Positions 17,758-26,533 of a DNA stretch of 64,000 nt are shown here, one piece after another. The DNA lies in NCBI GenBank assembly GCA_039808885.1, contig JBDHTX010000024.1, forward strand, positions 4,278 through 68,277, read 5' to 3'. The position numbers and the translations under genes are program-made. The stretch comes from Dongia_A sp039808885. GTDB lineage: Bacteria; Pseudomonadota; Alphaproteobacteria; Dongiales; Dongiaceae. The notes under the pieces were generated by a model. The model was given only the letters and a program-made list of their open reading frames with translations. It searched no databases and had not been told where the DNA came from. Position 1 is the first letter of the stretch. Every line of letters starts with the position of its first letter.

Positions 17758-19011
17758 ATGAAGCGACTCCTGCTCGCCGGCGTCAGCCTGTTCGGCGCCA
17801 ATCTATTCGGGGCCGGCCTGGTGGCCGCACCCGCCTTCGCCGCGGACGGCATCAAGCTGACCGTGGGCGGCCATTTCAAGGAAGCCTACATGTTCGTCAG
17901 CGATGACGACGATGGCGGCGGCGACTCAGTCCCCGAACTCGGCAAGGATCACGCCGCCGACGGTTTCTTCAACGATGCCGAGATCGATTTCACCGGCACG
18001 ACCGTGCTCGATAACGGCCTCGAAGTCGGCGCGCATGTCGAGCTCGAAGGCGAGAACGACGGCGACCAGATCGACGAATCCTATGTCTGGTTCGCCGGCG
18101 GCTTCGGCGAGATTCGCATCGGCTCGGATGACGAGGCGCTGCACAAGGCCTGCGTGGTGCCGCCGGGCGGCTCCAGCAATTTCTCCGCCTTCTCGCCGAA
18201 CCAGTGGGGCTCGAATGACGGGCTGCTGATCTCGGAGTTCGGCGGGCTCGCCGACAACAGCATCTGCACCGGCGTCGACGAGCGGACCGATGCGCAGAAG
18301 ATCATCTATACCTCGCCCAGCTTCGGCGGCTTCCAGCTGACCGCGTCCTACACGCCGAACGGCGGCACCGAGGACCATACCGACGGCGGCGGTCCGCATG
18401 TCGGCATGCCGACGCATTTCGTCGGCGAATCCCGCCACAACACCTCGGTGGCCCTGAACTACGGCTATGACGGAGGCAGCTGGGGCATGGAAGCCAGCCT
18501 CGGCGGCTCATGGGAGGGCCATGTCGAACAGGGCCAGCCGGGCATCGACATCAGTTTCGATGAGCAGGATTTCTACCAGGCCGGCGTGAACTTCTACTTC
18601 GGCAACTTCGCCATCGGCGTCGGCGGCGAATACTACAACGACCGTACCGGCTTTCATCTCGCGGCCGGCGGCGATTCCGAAGACGTCAGCGACGACATCT
18701 GGGTCGCCGGCATCGGCGCCTCCTACATGCATGACGCCTGGACCTTCGGCGCGCAGTATTCGCACATGGAAAGCGATCTCGATCTCGAGATCACCGGCTC
18801 GACCGCTCCGTTCGACCAGTTGCAGACCTCGCGCGACCGTGTCGTCGGCACGGTGAGCTATCTGCTGGGTCCCGGCATGAACCTGGATGCCGAGATCGGC
18901 TATACCTGGATCGATTCCGATCCCGAGGCCGGTTCGACCGTTTCAGACGGCGTGGACCTCGACGACTACCAGGCGCTGGAGCTGGGCATCGGCGCGACGA
19001 TCACCTTCTAG
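17758..19011 (+). CDS. Outer-membrane porin, paralogue 3 of 7
   Basis: A 417-residue porin, longer than copies 1 and 2 because of insertions, for example DDDDGGGDSVPELGKDHAAD near the N-terminus and SNDGLLISEFGGLADNSIC between the two conserved cysteines. The signal peptide ends AFA before ADGIKLTVGGHFKEAYMF, and the C-terminus is TITF. It has its own promoter just upstream. A hairpin-like GC segment at about 19062-19080 follows but lacks a T-run. It most resembles copies 6 and 7 in the middle region (ELEGENDGDQIDES, EQDFYQAGVNFYFGNFAIGVGGEYYND). Confidence 0.9.
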   Translation: MKRLLLAGVSLFGANLFGAGLVAAPAFAADGIKLTVGGHFKEAYMFVSDDDDGGGDSVPELGKDHAADGFFNDAEIDFTGTTVLDNGLEVGAHVELEGENDGDQIDESYVWFAGGFGEIRIGSDDEALHKACVVPPGGSSNFSAFSPNQWGSNDGLLISEFGGLADNSICTGVDERTDAQKIIYTSPSFGGFQLTASYTPNGGTEDHTDGGGPHVGMPTHFVGESRHNTSVALNYGYDGGSWGMEASLGGSWEGHVEQGQPGIDISFDEQDFYQAGVNFYFGNFAIGVGGEYYNDRTGFHLAAGGDSEDVSDDIWVAGIGASYMHDAWTFGAQYSHMESDLDLEITGSTAPFDQLQTSRDRVVGTVSYLLGPGMNLDAEIGYTWIDSDPEAGSTVSDGVDLDDYQALELGIGATITF

Positions 19012-19091
19012 GCCGGCCCGCATCCCCTTGAACCGCGTCCGCGGCGGCGCGGCGCTTTCCCGGCGGCGCCCGGGAAGCTAAAGTCCCGGTC

Positions 19092-20174
19092 ATGGCCAGT
19101 TCATCGGCAAGCCTCGACGGCGACACCGCAGCACCGGACGACCTGTTCCTGTCCGGCGCCGCCCAGCGGCTGCGGGCGGGCGACCGCTTTCCCAATTTCA
19201 TCCTGGCCGACCAGGACGGCGTGTTCCGCTCCTTCGTGCAGCGCGGCCGCGGCTTGGCGCAACTGATCGTGCTCGATCCCGGCGACGCCTTCGTGGACGC
19301 GCTGGCCGGCCTCGCTGGCGCGCTCGTGGCGGCCGAACTCGAATGCCTGGGCATCGCCGGCGCGGTGCGCCCCTTCGCCGGGGCCACGCTGCTGGCCGAT
19401 CCGGCCGGCAAGATCCGGCCCGCCTTGCGCGCCATGTCCGGCTGCGGCAACCGGGACAGCGCCGGCTTCCTGCTCGACCGCAACCAGCGCCTGCTGGCGC
19501 TGGCGCCGGAAGGCATCGCCGCCGGCGACCTTGCCGCCTGGGCGCTGGCCGAATGGCTGAAGCGGCGCCAGGACGAGCCGGCCCATCTGCTAGGCCAGGT
19601 GGCGCCCATCCTCACCGTGCCGAACGTGCTGTCGCGCGCGCAATGCGCCGCCTTGATCGAACGCTGGCACACCCACGGCCACGAAGCCGGCCTGGTGTCG
19701 TCGCTGGTGCAGGGCGAGCAGGTCCGCCGCGTCTATGACGACATGAAGCGGCGCACCGATCACCGCATCACCGATCCGGCGGTGGGCCGGCCGCTCACCA
19801 CGCTGGTCGCGCGGCGGCTGGGGCCGGAACTGGACAAGGCCTTCCACTTCCGCAACTACCGCTTCGATCGCATGGTGGTGGTCTGCTACGATTCGGAGCG
19901 CGGCGACTACTTCCGGCGCCACCGCGACAACCAGACGCCGGAGAATGCCAATCGCCGCTTCGCCCTCACCGTCAACCTGAACAGCGACGAATACGAGGGC
20001 GGCGAGCTGACCTTCCCGGAATACGGCCCCTATCGCTACAAGCCGCCGGCCGGCGGCGCCGTCGTCTTCTCCTGCTCGCTGCTGCACGAGGCGCTGCCGG
20101 TGACGCGGGGCCGTCGCTTCGCCCTGCTGAGCTTCCTGCGCGACGTCGACGGTCCGGCGGATTCGGCGGGATGA
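19092..20174 (+). CDS. Peroxiredoxin-like / 2-oxoglutarate Fe(II) oxygenase fusion, second copy
   Basis: The 360-residue protein is a paralogue of the fusion at 6734-8062 without the disordered N-terminus. Residues 25-165 look like a peroxiredoxin-type fold with no Cys at the peroxidatic position. Residues 170-350 form the oxygenase domain with His277, Asp279 and His332 as iron ligands and Arg341 or 342 for 2-oxoglutarate; HRDNQTPENANRRFALTVNL matches HRDNTTKGTAHRRFAVSINL in the other copy. It is embedded in the porin array on the same strand, 80 bases after porin 3, and could be co-transcribed with it. The substrate is unknown. Confidence 0.85.
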   Translation: MASSSASLDGDTAAPDDLFLSGAAQRLRAGDRFPNFILADQDGVFRSFVQRGRGLAQLIVLDPGDAFVDALAGLAGALVAAELECLGIAGAVRPFAGATLLADPAGKIRPALRAMSGCGNRDSAGFLLDRNQRLLALAPEGIAAGDLAAWALAEWLKRRQDEPAHLLGQVAPILTVPNVLSRAQCAALIERWHTHGHEAGLVSSLVQGEQVRRVYDDMKRRTDHRITDPAVGRPLTTLVARRLGPELDKAFHFRNYRFDRMVVVCYDSERGDYFRRHRDNQTPENANRRFALTVNLNSDEYEGGELTFPEYGPYRYKPPAGGAVVFSCSLLHEALPVTRGRRFALLSFLRDVDGPADSAG

Positions 20175-20312
20175 TTCCCAAGCTATATACAGCCTAGTCA
20201 AAGCCGCCCCGCCTCGGCATACTCCGCCGATGCGTTGAATGCCTGTTCATTCGGCGCGGGTGGATTCGCAGCGCCGGCGGGGGCCGGCCGTCAATCGCGG
20301 GGGGATGGGGAC

Positions 20313-21473
20313 ATGCGCAAGCGGCTATTGCATTCGACGGCGTTTGTCGGCGCCGGGTTGACGCTCGCAGTGGGCGGCGCCGCCGTGCGGGCGGAAGAGC
20401 CGATCAAGCTCGAGGTCGGCGGCTTTTTCCGCGCCGCCTACCAGGTCGTGTTCGACGATGACGGCGAAGGCGAGGCGGGCAACGAGCGCAACACCGACGG
20501 CTTCTTCAACGACGCCGAGATCCATTTCAAGGGCGAGACGACGCTGGACAACGGCCTGACCGTCGGCGCCCGGGTCGAGCTCGAAGGCGAGAACGACGAC
20601 GACCAGATCGACGAATCCTGGGTCTATTTCTCCGGCGGCTTCGGCGAGGTGCGCATCGGCTCGCTCGACGACGCGCTGGGCGACCTCTGCGTCTTCGCGC
20701 CGGGCGGCACCTACAACTTCTCCGCCTATTCGCCGAACCAGTGGGGCGCCAACACGCTGACCTCCAACTCGATCTGCTTCGGCGTCGACGATGTGGGCGA
20801 TTCGCAGAAGATCGTCTATTTCTCGCCGGTCTTCTCCGGCTTCCAGATCGGCCTCTCCTACGTGCCGTCGAGCGACAAGGAGACCCATGTCGACGGCGTC
20901 GGCCCGCATGTCGGCATGCCGACCAACGCCGACGACACCTCGCGCCACAACGTCTCGGTCTACGGCCTCTACAACTACGAGGGCGAGGACTGGTACCTGC
21001 AGGTGGGCGCCGGCGGCTCCTGGGAGGGCCATGTCGAGCAGACCGCCGGACCGGACCGCGAGGAATCGGATTTCTACCAGGCCGGCATCCTGGCCGGCTT
21101 CGGCGCCTTCACGGTGGGCGCTTCATTCAACTACTTCAACGACGACGACCTGTTCGTGGCGACGCGGACCGACGGCTCGGTCGACGCCGACCGCTGGGTG
21201 CTCGGCGTCGGCGCCACCTACGCGATCGACGCCTGGACCTGGGGCATCGGCTATTCGCGGCACGAGGCCGACATCGACAACGAAGGCGGCCCCGACAGCG
21301 ACCTGACCCTGCAGCGCACCGCGCTCACCCTCAACTACGCGCTCGGCCCCGGCATCAACTTGGATGGCGAGCTGGCCTATACCTGGCAGGACGTGAACGG
21401 CCCCGATTTCGACGAAGGCGCCGACAACTATGACGCGATCGAGATCGGCACCGGCATCGCCATCGACTTCTAG
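20313..21473 (+). CDS. Outer-membrane porin, paralogue 4 of 7
   Basis: A 386-residue porin with signal peptide ending VRAEEPIKLEVGGFFRAAYQV and C-terminal AIDF. It shares the EEPIKL mature start with porin 5, but its segment GNERNTDGFFNDAEIHFKGETTLDNGL is identical to porin 2. The Cys pair is kept (DLCVFAPGG and SICFGVDD), with NFSAYSPNQWGAN between. The ATG at 20313 was chosen for the compact signal MRKRLLHSTAFVGAGL; an upstream in-frame ATG at 20235 would add a non-signal extension. It comes after the oxygenase gene. Confidence 0.9.
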   Translation: MRKRLLHSTAFVGAGLTLAVGGAAVRAEEPIKLEVGGFFRAAYQVVFDDDGEGEAGNERNTDGFFNDAEIHFKGETTLDNGLTVGARVELEGENDDDQIDESWVYFSGGFGEVRIGSLDDALGDLCVFAPGGTYNFSAYSPNQWGANTLTSNSICFGVDDVGDSQKIVYFSPVFSGFQIGLSYVPSSDKETHVDGVGPHVGMPTNADDTSRHNVSVYGLYNYEGEDWYLQVGAGGSWEGHVEQTAGPDREESDFYQAGILAGFGAFTVGASFNYFNDDDLFVATRTDGSVDADRWVLGVGATYAIDAWTWGIGYSRHEADIDNEGGPDSDLTLQRTALTLNYALGPGINLDGELAYTWQDVNGPDFDEGADNYDAIEIGTGIAIDF

Positions 21474-21496
21474 CCCATCCCGGATTCGCTCCTGGC

Positions 21497-21530
21497 ACGG
21501 CGCCGCGCCACCGCGCGGCGCCGTCCTGTT
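21497..21530 (+). terminator. Likely terminator of porin 4
   Basis: A perfect 12-base-pair stem ACGGCGCCGCGC / GCGCGGCGCCGT with a CACC loop is followed by CCTGTT. The T-run is weak, so termination may be partial, but the position directly after porin 4 fits. Confidence 0.6.
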
Positions 21531-21560
21531 GCCCCGCCGGCGCCTGGGCGCCGGCAGCTA

Positions 21561-21577
21561 GGCCTTTGACAAAGGCC
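21561..21577. promoter_or_regulatory. Palindrome over a TTGACA box upstream of porin 5
   Basis: GGCCTTTGACAAAGGCC is a perfect 7-base inverted repeat with a GAC centre. It overlaps a consensus -35 box TTGACA at 21566-21571, about 57 bases before the porin 5 start. No good -10 box lies at the right distance (GACCCT at 17 bases). It is a candidate operator of a dimeric repressor or a promoter needing an activator. Confidence 0.45.
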
Positions 21578-21627
21578 GATTTTTCAGCGACCCTGCGCGG
21601 ATTCAAGCCCGTGTTTGGGGGATATTG

Positions 21628-22848
21628 ATGCGACACGCATGGTGGAACGGCACGGCGCTGGTCGGCGCGGGCCTGGTGGCGGGCGCCTGGAGCGGCGGCG
21701 CCGCCGCGGAAGAGCCGATCAAGCTCAGCGTCGGCGGCTTTTTCCGCGAAGCCTACATGGTCGTGCTCGACGACGACGCGGAGTTCGAGCCCGGCAAGGA
21801 CCATGCCGAGGACGGCTTTTTCAACGACGCCGAGATCCATTTCAGCGGCCGCACGGTGCTCGACAACGGGCTGGAGGTGGGCGCCCGGGTCGAGCTCGAG
21901 GGCGAATCGGAAAACAGCGGCGACTTCATCGGCGACCAGATCGACGAGGCCTGGGTCTATTTCGCCGGCGGCTTCGGCGAGATCCGCGTCGGGTCGGACG
22001 ACGACGCGCTGGCGGGGTCCTGCCTGCTGCCGCCGGGCGGCACGGCGAATTTCTCCGCCTTCTCGCCCAACCAATGGGGCGCCAACGCCTTCTCGCCGGT
22101 CACCAACAGCGCCTGCACCGGCGTCGACGACAAGGCCGACGCGCAGAAGATCCTCTACATCTCGCCGGTCTTCGGCGGCTTCCAGCTGACGCTGTCCTAC
22201 ACGCCCAACCCGAGCCGCGAGACGCATACCGACGGCGTCGGCCCGCATATCGGCATGCCGCCGAAATTCCTCGGCGACGGGCAATCGAACTACAACGCGG
22301 CCGCCTATCTCACCTACAGCTACGAAGGCCGCGGCTGGGGCCTCAACTGGGGCGGCGGCGCGTCGGTGGAAGGCGAGATCGACAATGTCGAGGACGCCTT
22401 CTTCGACACCCATTTCAACAACCGCGACTTCTACCAGACCGCGCTCACCGTCGATGTCGGGCGGTTCTCGATCGGCGGCGTGTTCGAGTACTACAACGAC
22501 ATCGAAGGCTCGCAATCGTCCTTCGCCGGATTCGAATTCAGCAACTCGCACGACGCCTGGGTGGCCGGCGGCGGCGTCGCCTATCTCTACAATGCCTGGA
22601 CCTTCGGCGCGCAATACTCGTACCGCGAGGACATCTTCCGCTCCAAGAGCTTCGGCGACGAGGACCGCGAAGACCATGTCCAGCAGCGCGCGGTGGTGAC
22701 CGCCGCCTACGACATCGGCCCCGGCATCACCCTCGACGGCGAGGTCGGCTATACCTGGCGCGACCAGGACCCGGAGGATACGTCGCTCTTCACCGACGAC
22801 GACTACCAGGCCCTCGAGTTCGGCATCGGCACGGCGATCAGGTTCTAG
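21628..22848 (+). CDS. Outer-membrane porin, paralogue 5 of 7
   Basis: A 406-residue porin with signal peptide ending AAAEEPIKLSVGGFFREAYMV and C-terminal AIRF. The Cys pair is present (GSCLLPPGG, SACTGVDD) around NFSAFSPNQWGAN. It has longer acidic and polar loops than copies 1 and 2, for example ESENSGDFIGDQ and EDAFFDTHFNNRDFY. The ATG at 21628 follows TTG at 21625; the ATG is the natural start. A candidate operator/promoter palindrome lies upstream. Confidence 0.9.
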   Translation: MRHAWWNGTALVGAGLVAGAWSGGAAAEEPIKLSVGGFFREAYMVVLDDDAEFEPGKDHAEDGFFNDAEIHFSGRTVLDNGLEVGARVELEGESENSGDFIGDQIDEAWVYFAGGFGEIRVGSDDDALAGSCLLPPGGTANFSAFSPNQWGANAFSPVTNSACTGVDDKADAQKILYISPVFGGFQLTLSYTPNPSRETHTDGVGPHIGMPPKFLGDGQSNYNAAAYLTYSYEGRGWGLNWGGGASVEGEIDNVEDAFFDTHFNNRDFYQTALTVDVGRFSIGGVFEYYNDIEGSQSSFAGFEFSNSHDAWVAGGGVAYLYNAWTFGAQYSYREDIFRSKSFGDEDREDHVQQRAVVTAAYDIGPGITLDGEVGYTWRDQDPEDTSLFTDDDYQALEFGIGTAIRF

Positions 22849-22934
22849 CCCGGCGAGCCCGCAGCAGCGCGAGTCGCCTGTTGCCTGTTTGCCACAGCCT
22901 GCAAGGGTTGTGGCGCTGTGGCGACAGCCTGGCT

Positions 22935-22963
22935 TTGACATGGGTCCGCCGGGTTGGTGAATA
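22935..22963 (+). promoter_or_regulatory. Candidate promoter of porin 6
   Basis: A consensus -35 TTGACA (22935-22940) is followed after 17 bases by TGAATA, overlapping GAATAT (22958-22964), a partial -10 match. It lies about 45 bases before the porin 6 ATG in a 158-base gap. Confidence 0.55.
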
Positions 22964-23006
22964 TCCCTCGGATACGTGGGGATCGTGGCACGGGGGAATC
23001 GCGACC

Positions 23007-24221
23007 ATGAAGCGTGTTCTGTTGGGTTCGACCGCGTTGCTCGGCGCCGGCCTGGTGGCGCAGCCGGCGCTGGCTGCCGATGGCGTCAAGCTGGCGGTGG
23101 GCGGCTTCTTCAAGGAAGCCTACCAGTTCGTCATCGACGACGACCATGAGGGCGAGCTCGGCAAGGACCAGGCCACCGACGGCTTCTTCAACGACGCCGA
23201 GATCCACTTCACCGGCTCGACCACCCTGGACAACGGCCTCGAGGTCGGCGCCCGGGTCGAGCTCGAGGGCGAGGAGGATTTCGACGGCGAGGCCGGCGAC
23301 CAGATCGACGAGGCCTGGGTGTGGTTCTCCGGCGGCTTCGGCGAGGTGCGCATCGGCTCCGACGACGACGCGCTGGCCAATTCCTGCGTGGTGCCGCCGG
23401 GCGGCACCGGCAATTTCTCCGCCTTCTCGCCCAACCAATGGGGCGCCAATTCCGGCGGCGCGTTCTTCTTCGGCGGCAGCTCGAACAGCATCTGCACCGG
23501 CGTCGACGCGGCGGGCGACGCGCAGAAGCTCATCTACATCACGCCCAATTTCTCCGGCTTCCAGCTCACCGTCTCCTACACCCCGAACGAGACGGTGGAG
23601 AACCACACCAATGGCGGCGGCCCGCATGTCGGCATGCCCGGCCATGGCCTGGGCCAGTCGCGGCACAACTTCTCGGTCTATGGCACCTACAATTACGAAG
23701 GCGACGGCTGGGGCCTGACCGCCGGGCTCGGCGGGTCCTTCGAGGGGCACGTCGAGGAATCCTCCTTCGTCCCGCGCAATGTCGCCGAGCAGGACTTCTA
23801 CCAGGCCGGCATCAACCTGACTTTCGGCAACTTCGCCATCGGCGTCGCCGGCGAATACTACAACGACCTCGCCGGGCAGTTCGAGAAGAGCAGCGACGCC
23901 TTCTTCAAGGCGGATTCCTGGGTCGCCGGCATCGGCGCCTCCTACACGATGGATGCCTGGACCTTCGGCGCGCAGTATTCGCACCGCGAGGACGACATCG
24001 AGGCCGAGCTGTTCTATCCCAGCGAGGACGTCGACTTCTCGCAGGACCGCGCCGTGCTGACGGCGCTCTATCGCCTCGGCCCCGGCATCCAGGTGGATGG
24101 CGAGATCGCCTATACCTGGAACGGCTCGGACCCGAACGACTTCGCCAACGTGTTCATCCCGGACACCATTTCCAGCTACGACGCGGTCGAGTTCGGCATC
24201 GGCACCAGCATCACCTTCTAG
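23007..24221 (+). CDS. Outer-membrane porin, paralogue 6 of 7
   Basis: A 404-residue porin with signal MKRVLLGSTALLGAGLVAQPALA, mature start ADGVKLAVGGFFKEAYQF and C-terminal SITF. The Cys pair (NSCVVPPGG, SICTGVDA) is separated by a longer loop (SGGAFFFGGSSN) as in copy 7. It has its own TTGACA-type promoter. After it a GC palindrome (GCGCCGG ... CCGGCGC near 24248-24268) without a T-run may weaken read-through to porin 7. Confidence 0.9.
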   Translation: MKRVLLGSTALLGAGLVAQPALAADGVKLAVGGFFKEAYQFVIDDDHEGELGKDQATDGFFNDAEIHFTGSTTLDNGLEVGARVELEGEEDFDGEAGDQIDEAWVWFSGGFGEVRIGSDDDALANSCVVPPGGTGNFSAFSPNQWGANSGGAFFFGGSSNSICTGVDAAGDAQKLIYITPNFSGFQLTVSYTPNETVENHTNGGGPHVGMPGHGLGQSRHNFSVYGTYNYEGDGWGLTAGLGGSFEGHVEESSFVPRNVAEQDFYQAGINLTFGNFAIGVAGEYYNDLAGQFEKSSDAFFKADSWVAGIGASYTMDAWTFGAQYSHREDDIEAELFYPSEDVDFSQDRAVLTALYRLGPGIQVDGEIAYTWNGSDPNDFANVFIPDTISSYDAVEFGIGTSITF

Positions 24222-24396
24222 CCGCCGCCGGAAAACTTTCGTTCCGCGCGCCGGCGCTGCGTCCGGCGCCGGCCGAATTTCGACGACTTCGCCCTCATTG
24301 TCGCTTTTGCCCGCGACGGCCTTGAAGTCGGCGCCGCGGGCGCAAAACATGCGGCCCATGGGCGCCCGGGGACCGGCGCCCGATGGGGGAAAGCGG

Positions 24397-25596
24397 ATGA
24401 CACGTCAGCACCTGTTGGCCGGCGCGGCGCTCGGCGCGCTCGCGGGGAGCGCCGGCCCGGCCTTTGCCGCCGATCCGGTCAAGCTCACCGTGGGCGGCTT
24501 CTTCAAGGAAGCCTATCTGATCGTCGCCGACGACAACGACCAGGGCCAGTTCGGCCATGACGCCAACACCGACGGCTTCTTCAATGACGCCGAGATTCAC
24601 TTCACCGGCTCGACCACGCTGGACAACGGCCTGGAGGTCGGCGCGCGGGTCGAGCTCGAGGGCGAGAACGACGACGACCAGGTCGACGAGGCCTGGGTGT
24701 GGTTCGCCGGCGGCTTCGGCGAATTCCGCATCGGTTCGGAGGACGAGGCGCTGGCCAATGCCTGCGTGGTGCCGCCCGGCGGCACGGCGAATTTCTCCGC
24801 CTTCTCGCCCAACCAGTGGGGCTCCAACGGCAGCGGCCTGTTCTTCCTCTCCGGCGTCGCCGCGTCGAACAGCATCTGCACCGGCGTCGACGACCGCAGC
24901 GATGCGCAGAAGGTGGTCTATATCTCGCCGGTCTTCGGCGGCTTCCAGCTGACGGCGAGCTACACGCCGAATGGCGGCCACGAGACCCATGTCGATGGCG
25001 CCGGCCCGCATCTCGGCATGCCGGCGCACGCCCCGCTGGAATCGCGCCACAACTTCTCCACCTATCTCGCCTACGCCTATGACGGCCAGGACTGGGGCTT
25101 GAGCGCGGGTCTCGGCGGTTCGTGGGAGGGGCACGAGGAAACCGTCAACGGCGCGCTCGGGACCGGCGCGCAGGATTTCTACCAGGCGGGCGTCAACCTG
25201 CGCTTTGGCAATTTCGGCCTCGGCGTCGCCGGCGAGTATTTCAATGATGCGCGCGACCTGACCGTTCCCGGTGTGCTGCAGATCCGGGTCGACAGCTGGG
25301 TCGTCGGCATCGGCGCGTCCTATGCGCAGGATGCCTGGACCTTCGGGCTGCAGTATTCGCACCGCGAGGACGACAACGACATCGAGTCCGCCAATCTCTC
25401 GGATTTCGACGCGCAGCAAGACCGCGTGGTGGCGACGGTGAACTACGCGCTGGGGCCCGGCATCAATGTCGATGCCGAGCTCGGCTATAGCTGGATCGAC
25501 ACCGACCCGGAGATCGAGAACGCCTCGACCGCCCCGGCCGGCGCCGACGACTATGACGCCTTCGAGATCGGCATCGGCACCAGCATCACCTTCTAG
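24397..25596 (+). CDS. Outer-membrane porin, paralogue 7 of 7
   Basis: A 399-residue porin with signal peptide ending GPAFA, mature start ADPVKLTVGGFFKEAYLIV and C-terminal SITF. It resembles copies 3 and 6 (SGLFFLSGVAASNSICTGVD between the cysteines, YFNDARDL loop). A weak promoter-like pair (TTGAAG at 24322-24327 and AAACAT 17 bases later) lies upstream. A strong terminator follows and closes the array. Confidence 0.9.
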   Translation: MTRQHLLAGAALGALAGSAGPAFAADPVKLTVGGFFKEAYLIVADDNDQGQFGHDANTDGFFNDAEIHFTGSTTLDNGLEVGARVELEGENDDDQVDEAWVWFAGGFGEFRIGSEDEALANACVVPPGGTANFSAFSPNQWGSNGSGLFFLSGVAASNSICTGVDDRSDAQKVVYISPVFGGFQLTASYTPNGGHETHVDGAGPHLGMPAHAPLESRHNFSTYLAYAYDGQDWGLSAGLGGSWEGHEETVNGALGTGAQDFYQAGVNLRFGNFGLGVAGEYFNDARDLTVPGVLQIRVDSWVVGIGASYAQDAWTFGLQYSHREDDNDIESANLSDFDAQQDRVVATVNYALGPGINVDAELGYSWIDTDPEIENASTAPAGADDYDAFEIGIGTSITF

Positions 25597-25623
25597 GGAT
25601 TCCCAGTGCCGGCAGCCGGGGCG

Positions 25624-25657
25624 GGGCGCGGCCCACGACAGGGCCGCGCCCTTCTTT
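25624..25657 (+). terminator. Intrinsic terminator closing the porin array
   Basis: A perfect 11-base-pair stem GGGCGCGGCCC / GGGCCGCGCCC with loop ACGACA is followed by TTCTTT. It separates porin 7 from the YggS-type gene. Confidence 0.9.
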
Positions 25658-25719
25658 CCCGCGCTCTTTTCTCCCGCGCTCTTTTTTCCGGGAGGCGAAT
25701 GGTCTAGCGTGGCGCCGCC

Positions 25720-26421
25720 ATGACCGCTTTCGACCACGTCGCCCCGAACCTGCGCGCGATCCGCGCCCGCATCGCCGCCGCCTGCGAGACCCGCGTCGGC
25801 CCGGCGCGCGGGACGCATTCCCATGTCGAGCTCATCGCGGTCAGCAAGACCCACCCGGCCGAGGCGGTGATCGCCGCCCTGGAGGCGGGCCAGCGCGTCT
25901 TCGGCGAGAACCGGGTGCAGGAGGCGGCGGCGAAATTCCCCGCCTTGCGCGCGCGCTGGCCGGATTTGAAGCTGCATCTGATCGGCCCGCTGCAGACCAA
26001 CAAGGTGCGCCAGGCGGTGGAGACCTGCGACGCGATCCAGACCCTCGATCGCGACAAGCTGGCCGCGGCGCTGGCGGCGGAGCTGGCGAGGCAGGGCAAG
26101 CGGCTCGACCTCTTCGTCCAGGTGAACACCGGCGAGGAGCCGCAGAAGGCCGGCGTGCTCCCCGCCGAGGCGGATGCCTTCATCCGCCGCTGCGTCGGGG
26201 AGTACAAGCTGCCGGTGGTGGGGCTGATGTGCATTCCCCCGGCCGAGGAACACCCGGCGCCGCATTTCGCCCTGCTGCGGGAGATCGCGCGGCGCAACGA
26301 TCTTGGCCAGCTCAGCATGGGGATGAGCGGCGACTACGAGCTCGCCATCCAGTTCGGCGCGACCCATGTGCGGGTCGGCACCGCCATCTTCGGTCAGCGC
26401 GAGAGCCGCGCGGCCGAATGA
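25720..26421 (+). CDS. YggS/PLPBP-type pyridoxal phosphate homeostasis protein
   Basis: The 233-residue protein is a single-domain PLP-binding TIM barrel of the YggS/ProsC/COG0325 family, which controls free PLP and amino-acid balance and has no known enzymatic reaction. The PLP lysine is Lys43 in ELIAVSKTHP; also visible are FGENRVQEA, HLIGPLQTNK and the C-terminal LSMGMSGDYELAI and VRVGTAIFG motifs. The length is typical. It follows the porin terminator and is probably transcribed alone or with the next gene. Confidence 0.94.
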   Translation: MTAFDHVAPNLRAIRARIAAACETRVGPARGTHSHVELIAVSKTHPAEAVIAALEAGQRVFGENRVQEAAAKFPALRARWPDLKLHLIGPLQTNKVRQAVETCDAIQTLDRDKLAAALAAELARQGKRLDLFVQVNTGEEPQKAGVLPAEADAFIRRCVGEYKLPVVGLMCIPPAEEHPAPHFALLREIARRNDLGQLSMGMSGDYELAIQFGATHVRVGTAIFGQRESRAAE

Positions 26422-26533
26422 CGCTGCTGGGATCGGGCCCGGACCCGGCGGTCCCTCTTACTCGTCGGCGCCGAAATCCGTAGAATGGCGGACCTTGGCC
26501 ATCCGGCCGATGCCACAGGGGAAGACCGATCCG

